Positions 36,073 to 44,036 of a stretch of 64,000 bases of DNA are shown piece after piece. The DNA comes from CBDESM01 sp965242485 (GTDB lineage Bacteria > Chloroflexota > Dehalococcoidia > Bin125): contig CBDESM010000003.1 in the NCBI GenBank assembly GCA_965242485.1, positions 806,001 through 870,000 of the forward strand, in the 5' to 3' direction. The notes beneath the pieces were generated by a model. The model was given only the letters and a program-made list of their open reading frames with translations. It did not search any database and was not told the DNA's origin. The position numbers and the translations under genes were made by a program. Numbering within the stretch: the first letter of the stretch is position 1; every line of letters begins with the position of its first letter.

Positions 36073-37317
36073 TCAATCGACGCGGCGGAAGACGAGGCAG
36101 GCATTTTGGCCGCCGAAGCCGAAGGAGTTCTTGAGCGCGACGCGGACATCGGAATCGCGCGCTTGATTGGGCACGCAGTCCAGATCGCAGTCGGGATCGG
36201 GCGTGCGGTAATTGATCGTGGGGTGGATGACGCCGTCGGAGATGGTTTTGACGGCGGCGATGGATTCGACGCCGCCCGCGCCGCCGAAGAGGTGGCCGAT
36301 CATCGATTTGGTGCTGGAGACGGCGACGTCGCGGGCGTGATCGCCGAGGGTGAGCTTGAGGGCGCGGGTTTCGGAGGCGTCGTTGAGCGGGGTCGAGGTG
36401 CCGTGCGCGTTGACGTAGTCGATTTCGGCCGGTTCGATGCCGGCGTCGTCGATGGCGGCGCGGATGGCGCGGACGGGGCCGGCTCCGCCGGCGTCGGGCA
36501 TGACGAGGTGATGGGCGTCGGCGCTGGAGCCGTAGCCGGCGACTTCGACTTGGAAGCTGGCGCCGCGGGCGCGGGCGGATTGTTCGCTTTCGAGGATCAG
36601 GATGCCGGCGCCCTCGCCGGGGACGAAGCCGTCGCGGTCCTTGTCGAAGGGGCGGCTGGCGCCCTGCGGATCGGCGTTGTTGGAGGTGAGGGCGCGCATG
36701 ACGGCGAAGCCGCCGAGCGCGAGCTGGCAGAAGCCGGCCTCGCAGCCGCCGGTGACGACGATGTCTGCCTGGCCGCGGCGGATGGCTTCGGCGGCTTCGC
36801 CGATGGCGTGGGTGCCGGCGGCGCAGGCGGTGATGACGGTGCTGTTGTGGCCGAGCAGGCCGAACTGCATGGCGATGTTGGCGGCGGCCATGTTGGGCAG
36901 CGCGCGGGGGATGAGCAGCGGGTCGAGCCGCATCGCGCCGCGGTCGAACGTAGTGCGGGCTCCGGCTTCGAGGTCGGGGTAGGCGCCGGAGCCGTTGCCG
37001 AGCACGACGCCGATGCGCGCGCGGTCGAGCGAGTCGAGGTCGAGGGCGGCGTCCTCGACGGCTTCGCGGGCGGCGGCGACGGCGAGCTGGGCGAAGCGGG
37101 CCATGCGGCGGGCGGATTTGCGGTCGATGAAGTCGCGGGCGTCGAACTCGGGGATTTCGCCGCCGATGGTGCAGGAGAAGCCTTCGACGTCGAAGCCTTG
37201 GATCGGGGCGATGCCGGATCGGCCGGCGAGCGCGCCCTGCCAGAAGGCGACGACGCCGATGCCGAGCGGCGTGATCGCGCCCATGCCGGTGACGACGACG
37301 CGGGGACGGGCGGGCAT
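36073..37317 (-). CDS. fabF: 3-oxoacyl-ACP synthase II
   Basis: 414 residues. Family motifs: VVTGMGAITPLG at the start, catalytic Cys in TACAAGTHAIG (~163), His in NAHGTSTPLND (~304), Lys/His in STKSMIGHLFGGAGG (~335-340), and a C-terminal NSFGFGGQNACL. It extends acyl chains by condensing acyl-enzyme with malonyl-ACP in fatty acid synthesis. The start lies 5 bases after the folC stop, so the two are one transcript. The other fab genes and acpP are not in the window, which is unusual since fabF often sits with acpP. Confidence 0.93.
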   Translation of the reverse strand: MPARPRVVVTGMGAITPLGIGVVAFWQGALAGRSGIAPIQGFDVEGFSCTIGGEIPEFDARDFIDRKSARRMARFAQLAVAAAREAVEDAALDLDSLDRARIGVVLGNGSGAYPDLEAGARTTFDRGAMRLDPLLIPRALPNMAAANIAMQFGLLGHNSTVITACAAGTHAIGEAAEAIRRGQADIVVTGGCEAGFCQLALGGFAVMRALTSNNADPQGASRPFDKDRDGFVPGEGAGILILESEQSARARGASFQVEVAGYGSSADAHHLVMPDAGGAGPVRAIRAAIDDAGIEPAEIDYVNAHGTSTPLNDASETRALKLTLGDHARDVAVSSTKSMIGHLFGGAGGVESIAAVKTISDGVIHPTINYRTPDPDCDLDCVPNQARDSDVRVALKNSFGFGGQNACLVFRRVD

Positions 37318-37322
37318 GTCCG

Positions 37323-38777
37323 CTACCAGCGCCGCTCGTCGTCGCCGGCCGCGCCGGCCGGTTGGGCGGCTGGGCGGTCGGCGGGATCGCGGAGGACGGC
37401 GCGGCGCGCGTCGGCGGCGAGGGAAAGGGAGCCGAGCACGCAGATCAGGTCGTCGGGCGAGGCGGAATCGCGGGCGGCTGCGATGGCGGCGGCGGCATCT
37501 GGCGCGAGCGAGGTCTTGCCGGGCCAGTCGGCGAAGGCGTCGCGGACATCGGCCGCGGGACGGGCGCGGGGATGGTCGGATCGGGCGGCGATCACTTCAT
37601 CGGCGCGGGTTTGGATGATCTCGGCCATGCCGTCGAGCTGCTTGTCGCCGAGCGCGCCGAAGACGACGATCAGGCGCGCGCCGGGCTTGCGGGGGAAGCA
37701 CTGATCGAGCGCGTCGAGCGCGCGGAGGACGGAGTCGGCGTTGTGCGCGCCGTCGACGACGATGCGGGGGCCGTCGACGGGGAGCGCTTCGAGGCGGGCG
37801 GGCCAGCGCACGACGGCGAGGCCGTCGTGGACGGCGGCGGCGGGGATCTCGAGGCCGGCGGCGCGGAGGGCGTCGGTCGCGGCGACGGCGGCGGCGGCGT
37901 TCTCGATCTGGAATTCGCCGAGCAGGGGGGTGAGGAAGAGGCGGCGCTCCGCTTCGCCCGGGCGGGGCGCGGCGCGTTCGAGCGCGAACCATTGGCCGCC
38001 GCCCGGTCCGGCTGAGGACTCGATGCCGAGCGGGGTCCAGCGGTAGGCGCGGGCGACGTCGATCAGCGGCACGGGCACGTCGTCGGCCGCGTTGCGGATG
38101 ACCGCGGCGGCGGTTTCGGAGCGCTGGGGGGCGAGGACGGCGGCGGCCGTGCCGGCCGTGATGATGCCTGCCTTTTCGGCCGCGATCTGCTCGAGGCGGT
38201 CGCCGAGGATGTCGGTGTGCTCGTAGGAGAGCGAGGTGACGACGGCGAGGTCCTTTTCGGCGAAGACGTTGGTGCAGTCGAGCCTGCCGCCGAGGCCGAC
38301 TTCGACGACCTGGACGTCGACGCCGTGCTCACGGAAGGCGTGGAAGGCGAGCGCGGTGAGGATCTCGAAGGTGGAGACGCGGCCGGGCCGTTCGGCGAGG
38401 TCTTCGGCGACGGCGAGGCGGAGTTCGGAGCAGAGGTGGGCGAACTCCGCTTCGGGCAGGGGTTCGCCGTCGATGCGGACGCGCTCGGTGAAGGAGTGGA
38501 GGTGTGGGCTGGAGAACATGCCGGTGGCATGGCCGGCCGCGCGGAGGACGGACTCAATCATGGCGGCGGTGGAGCCCTTGCCCTTGGAGCCGGCGACGTG
38601 GACGGTGCGGCGGCCGTGCTGGGGCGAACCGAGCCTGCGCAGCAGCGACTGGATGCGGTCGAGCGCGAACTCGGGCTCGGCGCGGCGGGGGCGCGAGCCG
38701 CGCTCGAAATCGGCGAAGCTCATCAGCCAGTCGATGGCGGCGGGGTAGTCGAAATCGGCGGCGGCGCGGGCGGTCAT
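37323..38777 (-). CDS. folC: Bifunctional folylpolyglutamate synthase / dihydrofolate synthase
   Basis: 484 residues. The P-loop GSKGKGST at 63-70, FSSPHLHSFTERVRI, QVVEVGLGGRLDCTN, SYEHTDILGD and VDGAHNADS are the standard FolC/Mur-ligase blocks. It adds glutamate to dihydropteroate and folates. The protein is ~50 residues longer than many FolC because of a Pro/Ala-rich tail. A minus-strand TACGAT (complement of 38787-38792) ends nine bases before the ATG, so the leader is at most a few bases. It is divergent from the FBPase gene and followed directly by fabF. Confidence 0.92.
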   Translation of the reverse strand: MTARAAADFDYPAAIDWLMSFADFERGSRPRRAEPEFALDRIQSLLRRLGSPQHGRRTVHVAGSKGKGSTAAMIESVLRAAGHATGMFSSPHLHSFTERVRIDGEPLPEAEFAHLCSELRLAVAEDLAERPGRVSTFEILTALAFHAFREHGVDVQVVEVGLGGRLDCTNVFAEKDLAVVTSLSYEHTDILGDRLEQIAAEKAGIITAGTAAAVLAPQRSETAAAVIRNAADDVPVPLIDVARAYRWTPLGIESSAGPGGGQWFALERAAPRPGEAERRLFLTPLLGEFQIENAAAAVAATDALRAAGLEIPAAAVHDGLAVVRWPARLEALPVDGPRIVVDGAHNADSVLRALDALDQCFPRKPGARLIVVFGALGDKQLDGMAEIIQTRADEVIAARSDHPRARPAADVRDAFADWPGKTSLAPDAAAAIAAARDSASPDDLICVLGSLSLAADARRAVLRDPADRPAAQPAGAAGDDERRW

Positions 38778-38786
38778 GTCGGACTC

Positions 38787-38792
38787 ATCGTA
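38787..38792 (-). promoter_or_regulatory. Probable -10 box of folC-fabF
   Basis: TACGAT on the minus strand, nine bases from the ATG at 38777. With usual spacing this gives a leader of about three bases. No -35 hexamer was recognised. Confidence 0.35.
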
Positions 38793-38889
38793 TGCGGGTA
38801 CGCGCTGCGCTCAACCGCCGCCGGAGGCGCTGCCCGGAAGCGCGGGCTGCGAGTACCCTGTGCGTGGAATTGCAGCGGGGAGTTCGGCG

Positions 38890-39867
38890 ATGGCGGCGGG
38901 AATTCGGGACGTCTTGTCCAAGCGGTTGTCGGGGCGCGGCGATGTGGACGGCCTGATCGAGGTGGTGGAGGCGATCGCGGCGGGAGCGGCGGAGGTTTCG
39001 GGGCTGACGCGGCGGGCGGCGCTGGCCGGCGTGCTGGGGGCCAAGGACGAAGTGAACGTGCAGGGCGAGATCGTGCAGGTCTTGGACGCGGCGGGGACGG
39101 AGGCGTTCGTGGAGGCGCTGCGGGGATGCGGGCGGGTGGCGGCGCTGGCCTGCGAGGAGATCGAGGAAACGGTGTTCGTCGCGGACGATGACGAACACCA
39201 GTGGCTGGCGCTGTTCGATCCGGTGGACGGTTCGAGCAACATCGACGTGGCGGTGACGATCGGCTCGATCTTCGCGATCTACCGCAAACGGGGCGGCGAG
39301 CCGGTGACGGCGGATTCGCTGCTACGGCCCGGGCGCGAGATGACGGCGGCGGTCTACGCGGTGTACGGGTCGAGCACGGTGCTGGTGACGGCGGTGGAGG
39401 GGGCGGTGGACGGGTTCACGCTGGACCCGGAGGGGGCCAGATTCATCCATACGCACGATGACATCCGCATTCCCGCGAAATGCGGCGCGTACAGCGTGAA
39501 CGAGGGCAATGCCGGCCGTTGGGCGCCGGAGATCCAGGCGGCTGTCGCCGAGCTGCGGGCGGCATACGGGCTGCGGTACGTGGGGTCGCTGGTGGCGGAT
39601 TTCCATCGCGGGCTGCTGAAGGGCGGGGTCTTCCTGTATCCGGGTGATGCGGGGGCGCCTCAGGGCAAGCTGCGGCTGGGGTATGAGGCGAATCCGCTGT
39701 GCTTCGCGGCGGAGCAGGCGGGCGGGGCGGGCAGCAGCGGTTCGGAGCGGATTTTGGACATCGCGCCGGCGCTGCTGCATCAGCGGACGCCGTTGATCGT
39801 GGGCAACAAGGACGTGGTCGATCGGGTCGCGGCGCGGCTCGAGCCGGCGCGACGGTTGGAGGGTTAG
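38890..39867 (+). CDS. fbp: Class I fructose-1,6-bisphosphatase
   Basis: 325 residues. FDPVDGSSNID (~108-118) with the following TIGSIFAIYRK is the metal- and phosphate-binding site of class I FBPases. RYVGSLVADFHRGLLKGGVFLYP and LGYEANPLCFAAEQAGG are also diagnostic. It removes the 1-phosphate of fructose 1,6-bisphosphate in gluconeogenesis. The ATG at 38890 (GGGGAG upstream) was preferred over the longer frame from 38776, whose extra residues do not match the family. TACCCT near 38855 may be the -10 box, the same hexamer seen before rpoB and prs. The aldolase follows 3 bases later. Confidence 0.93.
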   Translation: MAAGIRDVLSKRLSGRGDVDGLIEVVEAIAAGAAEVSGLTRRAALAGVLGAKDEVNVQGEIVQVLDAAGTEAFVEALRGCGRVAALACEEIEETVFVADDDEHQWLALFDPVDGSSNIDVAVTIGSIFAIYRKRGGEPVTADSLLRPGREMTAAVYAVYGSSTVLVTAVEGAVDGFTLDPEGARFIHTHDDIRIPAKCGAYSVNEGNAGRWAPEIQAAVAELRAAYGLRYVGSLVADFHRGLLKGGVFLYPGDAGAPQGKLRLGYEANPLCFAAEQAGGAGSSGSERILDIAPALLHQRTPLIVGNKDVVDRVAARLEPARRLEG

Positions 39868-39870
39868 GCG

Positions 39871-40887
39871 ATGGCGTTCAGCGAGCTGGAGGCGACGGCG
39901 CGGGCGCTGGTGGCGCCGGGCAGGGGGATCCTGGCGGCGGATGAGTCGGCGCCGACGATCAAGCGGCGGTTCGATGCGATCGGGTTGCAGTCGACCGCGC
40001 AGAGCCGGCGCGATTGGCGGGCGCTGCTGTTCTCGACGCCGGGACTCGGCGAGGCGATTTCGGGGGTGATCCTGTTCGAGGAGACGCTGGCCCAGGCGAC
40101 CGCGGAGGGGCAGCCGCTGGTGGAGCTGCTGAGGGATGCGGGGGTGGTTCCGGGGGTGAAGGTGGACAAGGGGGCGAAGGATCTGGCGGGGGCGCCGGGG
40201 GAGAAGGTGACGGAGGGGCTGGACGGGCTGCGCGAGCGTCTGGAGGGGTACCGCGGGCAGGGGGCGCGGTTCACGAAGTGGCGGGCGGTGATCGCGATCG
40301 GAGAGGGTTTGCCGAGCGGGTACTGCATCGATGTGAACGCGCACGCGCTGGCGCGGTTCGCGGCGCTTTCGCAGGAGGCGGGGCTGGTGCCGATCATCGA
40401 GCCGGAGGTGCTGATGGACGGGGGGCACGGCATCTCGGCCTGCGCGGCGGCGACGGGGCGGGCGCTGCGGGCGGTGTACGCGGCCTGCGCGGTGCAGGGG
40501 GTGCATCTGCCGGGGTCGCTGCTGAAGCCGAACATGGTGCTTTCGGGCAAGGACGCGGGGGAGCGGGCGGGGGCGGGGACGGTGGCGGCGGAGACGCTGC
40601 GGGTGTTCGCGGAGACGGTGCCGGCGGCGGTGCCGGGCTGCGTGTTCCTGTCGGGCGGGCAGGGCGACGAGGAGGCGACGGTGAATTTGGACGCGATCAA
40701 CCGGGCGGCGCGGGAGGCGGGCGGGGCGGCGCCGTGGCAGCTGAGCTTTTCCTACGGGCGGGGCTTGCAGGCGACGCCGCTGGCGGCGTGGGGCGGGAAG
40801 CCGGAGAACCGGGCGGCGGCGCAGGCGGCGTTCGCGGAGCGGGCGCGGGCGACGTCGGCGGCGCGGCGCGGCGAGTACGCGCCGTAG
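39871..40887 (+). CDS. Class I fructose-bisphosphate aldolase
   Basis: 338 residues. ILAADESAPTIKRRF, VDKGAKDL and FTKWRAVIAIG are class I aldolase blocks, and the Schiff-base Lys is Lys219 in LLKPNMVLSG. FLSGGQGDEEAT and LSFSYGRGLQ complete the barrel. It cleaves or forms fructose 1,6-bisphosphate without a metal. Next to FBPase, and with no phosphofructokinase in view, it probably works in the gluconeogenic direction. The gap to fbp is only 3 bases, so the two are translationally coupled. Confidence 0.93.
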   Translation: MAFSELEATARALVAPGRGILAADESAPTIKRRFDAIGLQSTAQSRRDWRALLFSTPGLGEAISGVILFEETLAQATAEGQPLVELLRDAGVVPGVKVDKGAKDLAGAPGEKVTEGLDGLRERLEGYRGQGARFTKWRAVIAIGEGLPSGYCIDVNAHALARFAALSQEAGLVPIIEPEVLMDGGHGISACAAATGRALRAVYAACAVQGVHLPGSLLKPNMVLSGKDAGERAGAGTVAAETLRVFAETVPAAVPGCVFLSGGQGDEEATVNLDAINRAAREAGGAAPWQLSFSYGRGLQATPLAAWGGKPENRAAAQAAFAERARATSAARRGEYAP

Positions 40888-40903
40888 TCCGGCGGGCGCT
40901 CGC

Positions 40904-41542
40904 ATGGCCAGGAAGCCGCCGCACCGGCTGCTGATCGCGACGGGCAATCCCGGCAAGCTGCGGGAGTTCCGGGCGCTGTTCGACGCGCTCGAGGACGGCG
41001 ATGCCTGGGAGCTGGCCGCGCCGGCCGACGTCGGCTTGGCGGATTTCGAGGTGGCGGAGGACGGCGAGACCTACATCGCCAACGCGGCGCGGAAGGCGCG
41101 GTCCTACGCCAACGCGGCGCGGATGCCGGCGCTGGCGGATGATTCGGGCCTGGAAGTCGACGCGCTGGGGGGAGCGCCGGGCGCGCGCAGCGCCCGATAT
41201 GCTGGCGATGCGGCGGGCGACGCGGCGAACCGGGCCAAGCTGCTGGCCGCGCTGGAAGGGACGCCGGCGGGGGGGCGGGCGGCCCGCTTCCGCTGCGTGA
41301 TCGGCGTGGCCTACCAGTTCACGACGAACATCCGCTGCGGGGAGGGCGTCGTGGAAGGCCGGATCGCGATGGATGAGCGCGGCGATTCGGGCTTCGGCTA
41401 CGACCTCGTGTTCGAGCTGCCGGACGGGCGGCGGATGGCGGAGCTGGAGATGGCGGAGAAGAACCGGATCAGCCACCGCGCCGCGGCGCTGGCCGACGCG
41501 GCCTGGGCGCTGCGGGCGCTGCGCGGCGCGATGGAGCGCTGA
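40904..41542 (+). CDS. rdgB: Non-canonical purine NTP pyrophosphatase (RdgB/HAM1)
   Basis: 212 residues. LLIATGNPGKLREFRALF at the N-terminus, PALADDSGLEVDALGGAPGARSARYAG with the catalytic Asp pair, and GFGYDLVFELPDGR-MAEL near the end are the family blocks; the C-terminal Lys/His region is EKNRISHRAAAL. It hydrolyses ITP, dITP and XTP to keep them out of nucleic acids. It sits 16 bases after the aldolase and 1 base before moaA, so it is inside one operon with unrelated functions. Confidence 0.93.
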   Translation: MARKPPHRLLIATGNPGKLREFRALFDALEDGDAWELAAPADVGLADFEVAEDGETYIANAARKARSYANAARMPALADDSGLEVDALGGAPGARSARYAGDAAGDAANRAKLLAALEGTPAGGRAARFRCVIGVAYQFTTNIRCGEGVVEGRIAMDERGDSGFGYDLVFELPDGRRMAELEMAEKNRISHRAAALADAAWALRALRGAMER

Positions 41543-41543
41543 G

Positions 41544-42572
41544 GTGGCGGGCGCGCCGGCCGACGCGTTCGGGCGGGTCTTCCAAGATCTGCGGGTCTCG
41601 GTGACGGATCGCTGCAACTTCCGCTGCCCCTACTGCATGCCGCGCGAGATCTTCGGGCCGGGCTACGAGTTCCTGCCGCGGGCGGAGATCCTCAGCTTCG
41701 AGGAGATCGCGCGGCTGGCGGGCGTGTTCGGGCGGCTGGGGCTGCGCAAGCTGCGGCTGACGGGCGGGGAGCCGACGGTGCGGGCGGAGCTGCCGTCGCT
41801 GGTGGCGATGCTGCGGGCGGAGCTGCCGGAGGCGGATATCGCGCTGACCACGAACGGTTCGCGGCTGGCCAGCCTGGCGCGGCCGCTGGCGGAGGCCGGG
41901 CTGGACCGGATCACGGTGAGCCTCGACTCGATCGACGCGGAGGTCTGCCGGCAGATGAACGGGGTCGACTTCCCCTACGAGCGGGTGCTGGAAGGGATCG
42001 AGGCGGCGGCGGCGGCGGGGCTCGCGCCGGTCAAGATCAACGCGGTGGTGCGGCGCGGCGTCAACGACGCCGGGATCGCGGACCTGGCGCGGCATTTCCG
42101 CGGCAGCGGGCACGCGGTGCGGTTCATCGAGTACATGGACGTGGGCTCGACCAACGGCTGGAAACTGGACGAGGTGGTGCCGGCCGCGGAGGTGATCGAG
42201 CGGCTGGGCGGCGCGGAGGAGCTGGAACCGGTCGGGGCGGCCTACCGCGGCGAGGTGGCGCGGCGCTGGCGCTGGCGCGACGGCTCGGGCGAGGTCGGCG
42301 TGATCACGAGCGTGACGCAGCCGTTCTGCGGCGATTGCAGCCGCGCGCGGCTCTCGGCCGAAGGCAAGCTCTACACCTGCCTGTTCGCGTCGGAGGGGCG
42401 CGACCTGCGCGGGCCGCTGCGCGCGGGCGCCGCGGACGACGATCTGCTGGACCTGATCGCGGGAATTTGGCGGCGGCGCGAGGATCGCTACTCGGAGCTG
42501 CGCAGCGAGGCGACGGAAGCGGAGGGGGGAGCGCCGGGGCGCAAAGTGGAGATGTCGCACATTGGCGGCTGA
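41544..42572 (+). CDS. moaA: GTP 3',8-cyclase (molybdenum cofactor synthesis protein A)
   Basis: 342 residues from a GTG one base after the rdgB stop. The radical-SAM cluster is Cys24, Cys28, Cys31 in DRCNFRCPYCMP. The C-terminal second 4Fe-4S cluster is in CGDCSRARLSAEGKLYTCLF, and the protein ends in Gly-Gly, which MoaA needs for activity. LRLTGGEPTVR is the SAM-binding GGE motif. It turns GTP into 3',8-cyclo-7,8-dihydro-GTP, the substrate of MoaC encoded next. The longer open frame upstream overlaps rdgB and does not match the family. Confidence 0.94.
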   Translation: MAGAPADAFGRVFQDLRVSVTDRCNFRCPYCMPREIFGPGYEFLPRAEILSFEEIARLAGVFGRLGLRKLRLTGGEPTVRAELPSLVAMLRAELPEADIALTTNGSRLASLARPLAEAGLDRITVSLDSIDAEVCRQMNGVDFPYERVLEGIEAAAAAGLAPVKINAVVRRGVNDAGIADLARHFRGSGHAVRFIEYMDVGSTNGWKLDEVVPAAEVIERLGGAEELEPVGAAYRGEVARRWRWRDGSGEVGVITSVTQPFCGDCSRARLSAEGKLYTCLFASEGRDLRGPLRAGAADDDLLDLIAGIWRRREDRYSELRSEATEAEGGAPGRKVEMSHIGG

Positions 42573-43059
42573 GGCGGACGGCGGCGCGCGGCTGAGCCAC
42601 GTCGACGCGGCGGGACGGGCGCGGATGGTCGACGTGGGCGGCAAGGCGGTCACCGAGCGGACGGCGGTCGCCGAAGGCTTCGTCTCGATGCAGCCGCGGA
42701 CGCTGGAACTGATCCGCGCCAACGCGCTGCAGAAGGGCGACGTGCTGGCGACGGCGGAGCTGGCCGGCGTGATGGCGGCGAAGCGGACGAGCGATCTGAT
42801 CCCGCTCTGCCATCCGCTGCCGCTGAGCTCGGTCCGCGTCGAGCTGGAGCTCGAGGGCGAGCCGGCCGGCGTGCGCATCCGCGCAACGGCCAAGTGCAGC
42901 GGGCAAACGGGCGTCGAGATGGAGGCGCTGACCGCGGTCTCGGTGGCCGCGCTGACGGTCTACGACATGGCGAAGGCGGCAGACCGCGGGATGCGGATCG
43001 GCGAGGTCAGGCTGCGCCGCAAGACGGGCGGGCGGTCCGGCGACGTCGAGCTGCCCTGA
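42562..43059 (+). CDS. moaC: Cyclic pyranopterin monophosphate synthase accessory protein
   Basis: 165 residues, normal for MoaC. LSHVDAAGRARMVDVGGK at the start, DLIPLCHPLPL, and TGVEMEALTAVSVAALTVYDM with the catalytic lysine that follows are all present. It converts the MoaA product to cyclic pyranopterin monophosphate. Start is at a TTG overlapping the last codons of moaA. The next in-frame ATG lies after the conserved LSHVD motif and would cut the fold. The operon appears to end here, before an independent small-RNA unit. Confidence 0.93.
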   Translation: MAAEADGGARLSHVDAAGRARMVDVGGKAVTERTAVAEGFVSMQPRTLELIRANALQKGDVLATAELAGVMAAKRTSDLIPLCHPLPLSSVRVELELEGEPAGVRIRATAKCSGQTGVEMEALTAVSVAALTVYDMAKAADRGMRIGEVRLRRKTGGRSGDVELP

Positions 43060-43071
43060 GGCATTTTGCGT

Positions 43072-43101
43072 TTGACAGCTGGTATCGCGAAGGGCGATAA
43101 T
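43072..43101 (+). promoter_or_regulatory. Strong sigma-70-type promoter of a small RNA
   Basis: TTGACA at 43072-43077 and GATAAT at 43096-43101, separated by 18 bases. This is the best match to a housekeeping promoter seen in the window, and it does not precede a protein gene on this strand. Confidence 0.7.
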
Positions 43102-43107
43102 GCCCTG

Positions 43108-43239
43108 CAGCAGTGAGTCTCCTCCCGTGAGGTACGGCCTTCGGGCGGAAGAAGCCACTAGGGGGAGGCGCTGCGGCCGGGGCAGCGATGTCCCCGTCGC
43201 ACACGGGACGCGCCCCCGCCATCGGGGGCGTTTCTTTTT
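43108..43239 (+). ncRNA. Candidate small non-coding RNA of unassigned family
   Basis: About 130 bases lie between a near-consensus promoter (43072-43101) and a strong intrinsic terminator (43211-43239). No ORF of useful length is present. Pairing visible by eye: CCTCCC with GGGAGG enclosing a GCC-TTCG-GGC tetraloop hairpin, then CGGGG with CCCCG around a 9-base loop, then the terminator stem. A short 6S RNA was considered because of the promoter strength and pyrimidine-rich 5' arm, but the length is short and the bulge pattern was not convincing. The conserved SRP RNA loop is absent. Start is inferred from promoter spacing. Confidence 0.55.
43211..43239 (+). terminator. Intrinsic terminator of the small RNA
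   Basis: An 8-bp perfect stem (43211-43218 with 43223-43230) with a 4-base loop, followed by TTTCTTTTT. It ends one base before the stop codon of the convergent DUF3800 gene. There is no T tract on the other strand. Confidence 0.85.
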
Positions 43240-43240
43240 C

Positions 43241-44026
43241 TCAATCCGCGAGCCAGGTGGCGAGCCATTGGTGCGTTGAGGCCGTCTGCGCGACGCGACG
43301 CATCGGCAACATAGTCCATCCGCGCCCGTCAACGCCGTCGCCCTCCGCGCCGCGCCACAGCTTCGACAGATGCATGTCGGCGTGCGCGCGCGCCCGCTGA
43401 TCGCCCCCCGCGCCCCGTTCGAGTGCAACGAAGAGCGCGTTCGCCGCCCCGTCCGCAGCGCCGAGCCGAAGATCTGCACTCTTCGGTCGAGCTTGAATTT
43501 TCACATGGCCCGGCGGGAAGGAAGCGGGGGCACTGCCCGCGGCCAAACCTTTCGCGCGCGGCATCGGCGCTCGAAGCAGGCTGAGATCGAGGATTGGGGA
43601 GTTCTCGATTGTGGCGACCAATGATCGCCCGGCGAGGTTCGCAACGCGCGCGCCTTGATCGATCGATGCCGACAAAGCATGCGCATACATCGCGCGCGGC
43701 ACTCGCAGCGGGCTTTGCGGCGATATCGCATGCGTGTCGATCACGACGGCGATCAAGGTGAAGTCGGCCGAGGCCAGCCGTGCATGCGCCGCGCTCTTCG
43801 CCGACGGCCTCATCTCGCTGAAATGCGGCACGGCCGGCGCGCCGGCATGCCGCGGAAGCGATTGCCGCGCGATGTCGGACATCGCCGTCGACAGCGTTCC
43901 GGGCGCGCCCGTCTCCAGAACGAGCGCCATGACGAACCAGCGGCTCGTCCCGGGCTTGGCGCTCGGATCGCCGCTTTCATCGATCCACCCAGCAGCGGGG
44001 GAGGCGGCACGGGCGGGCGGCTGCAC
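43241..44026 (-). CDS. DUF3800 domain protein
   Basis: 261 residues from a GTG ten bases after the TPR gene stop, with GGGG upstream. WIDESGDPS at ~14-22 followed by a WFVMALVLE strand is the DUF3800 signature, a family with an RNase H-like fold whose first acidic residues lie in this motif. VIDTHAISPQ and ALSASIDQGARVANLAG follow in the expected order, but the C-terminal half is poorly matched to what I know of the family. DUF3800 proteins are scattered and often carried in accessory or defence regions, but no activity is established. The reading frame is intact. Base composition is somewhat less extreme than the neighbours. Confidence 0.65.
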   Translation of the reverse strand: MQPPARAASPAAGWIDESGDPSAKPGTSRWFVMALVLETGAPGTLSTAMSDIARQSLPRHAGAPAVPHFSEMRPSAKSAAHARLASADFTLIAVVIDTHAISPQSPLRVPRAMYAHALSASIDQGARVANLAGRSLVATIENSPILDLSLLRAPMPRAKGLAAGSAPASFPPGHVKIQARPKSADLRLGAADGAANALFVALERGAGGDQRARAHADMHLSKLWRGAEGDGVDGRGWTMLPMRRVAQTASTHQWLATWLAD

Positions 44027-44036
44027 CGCGCCCCGG

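Noticed and set aside
43108..43239. Assignment of the small RNA to 6S, SRP or tmRNA
   Set aside because: Too short and lacking a clear central bubble for 6S. The conserved SRP loop sequence is absent, and there is no tRNA-like end for tmRNA. Left unassigned.
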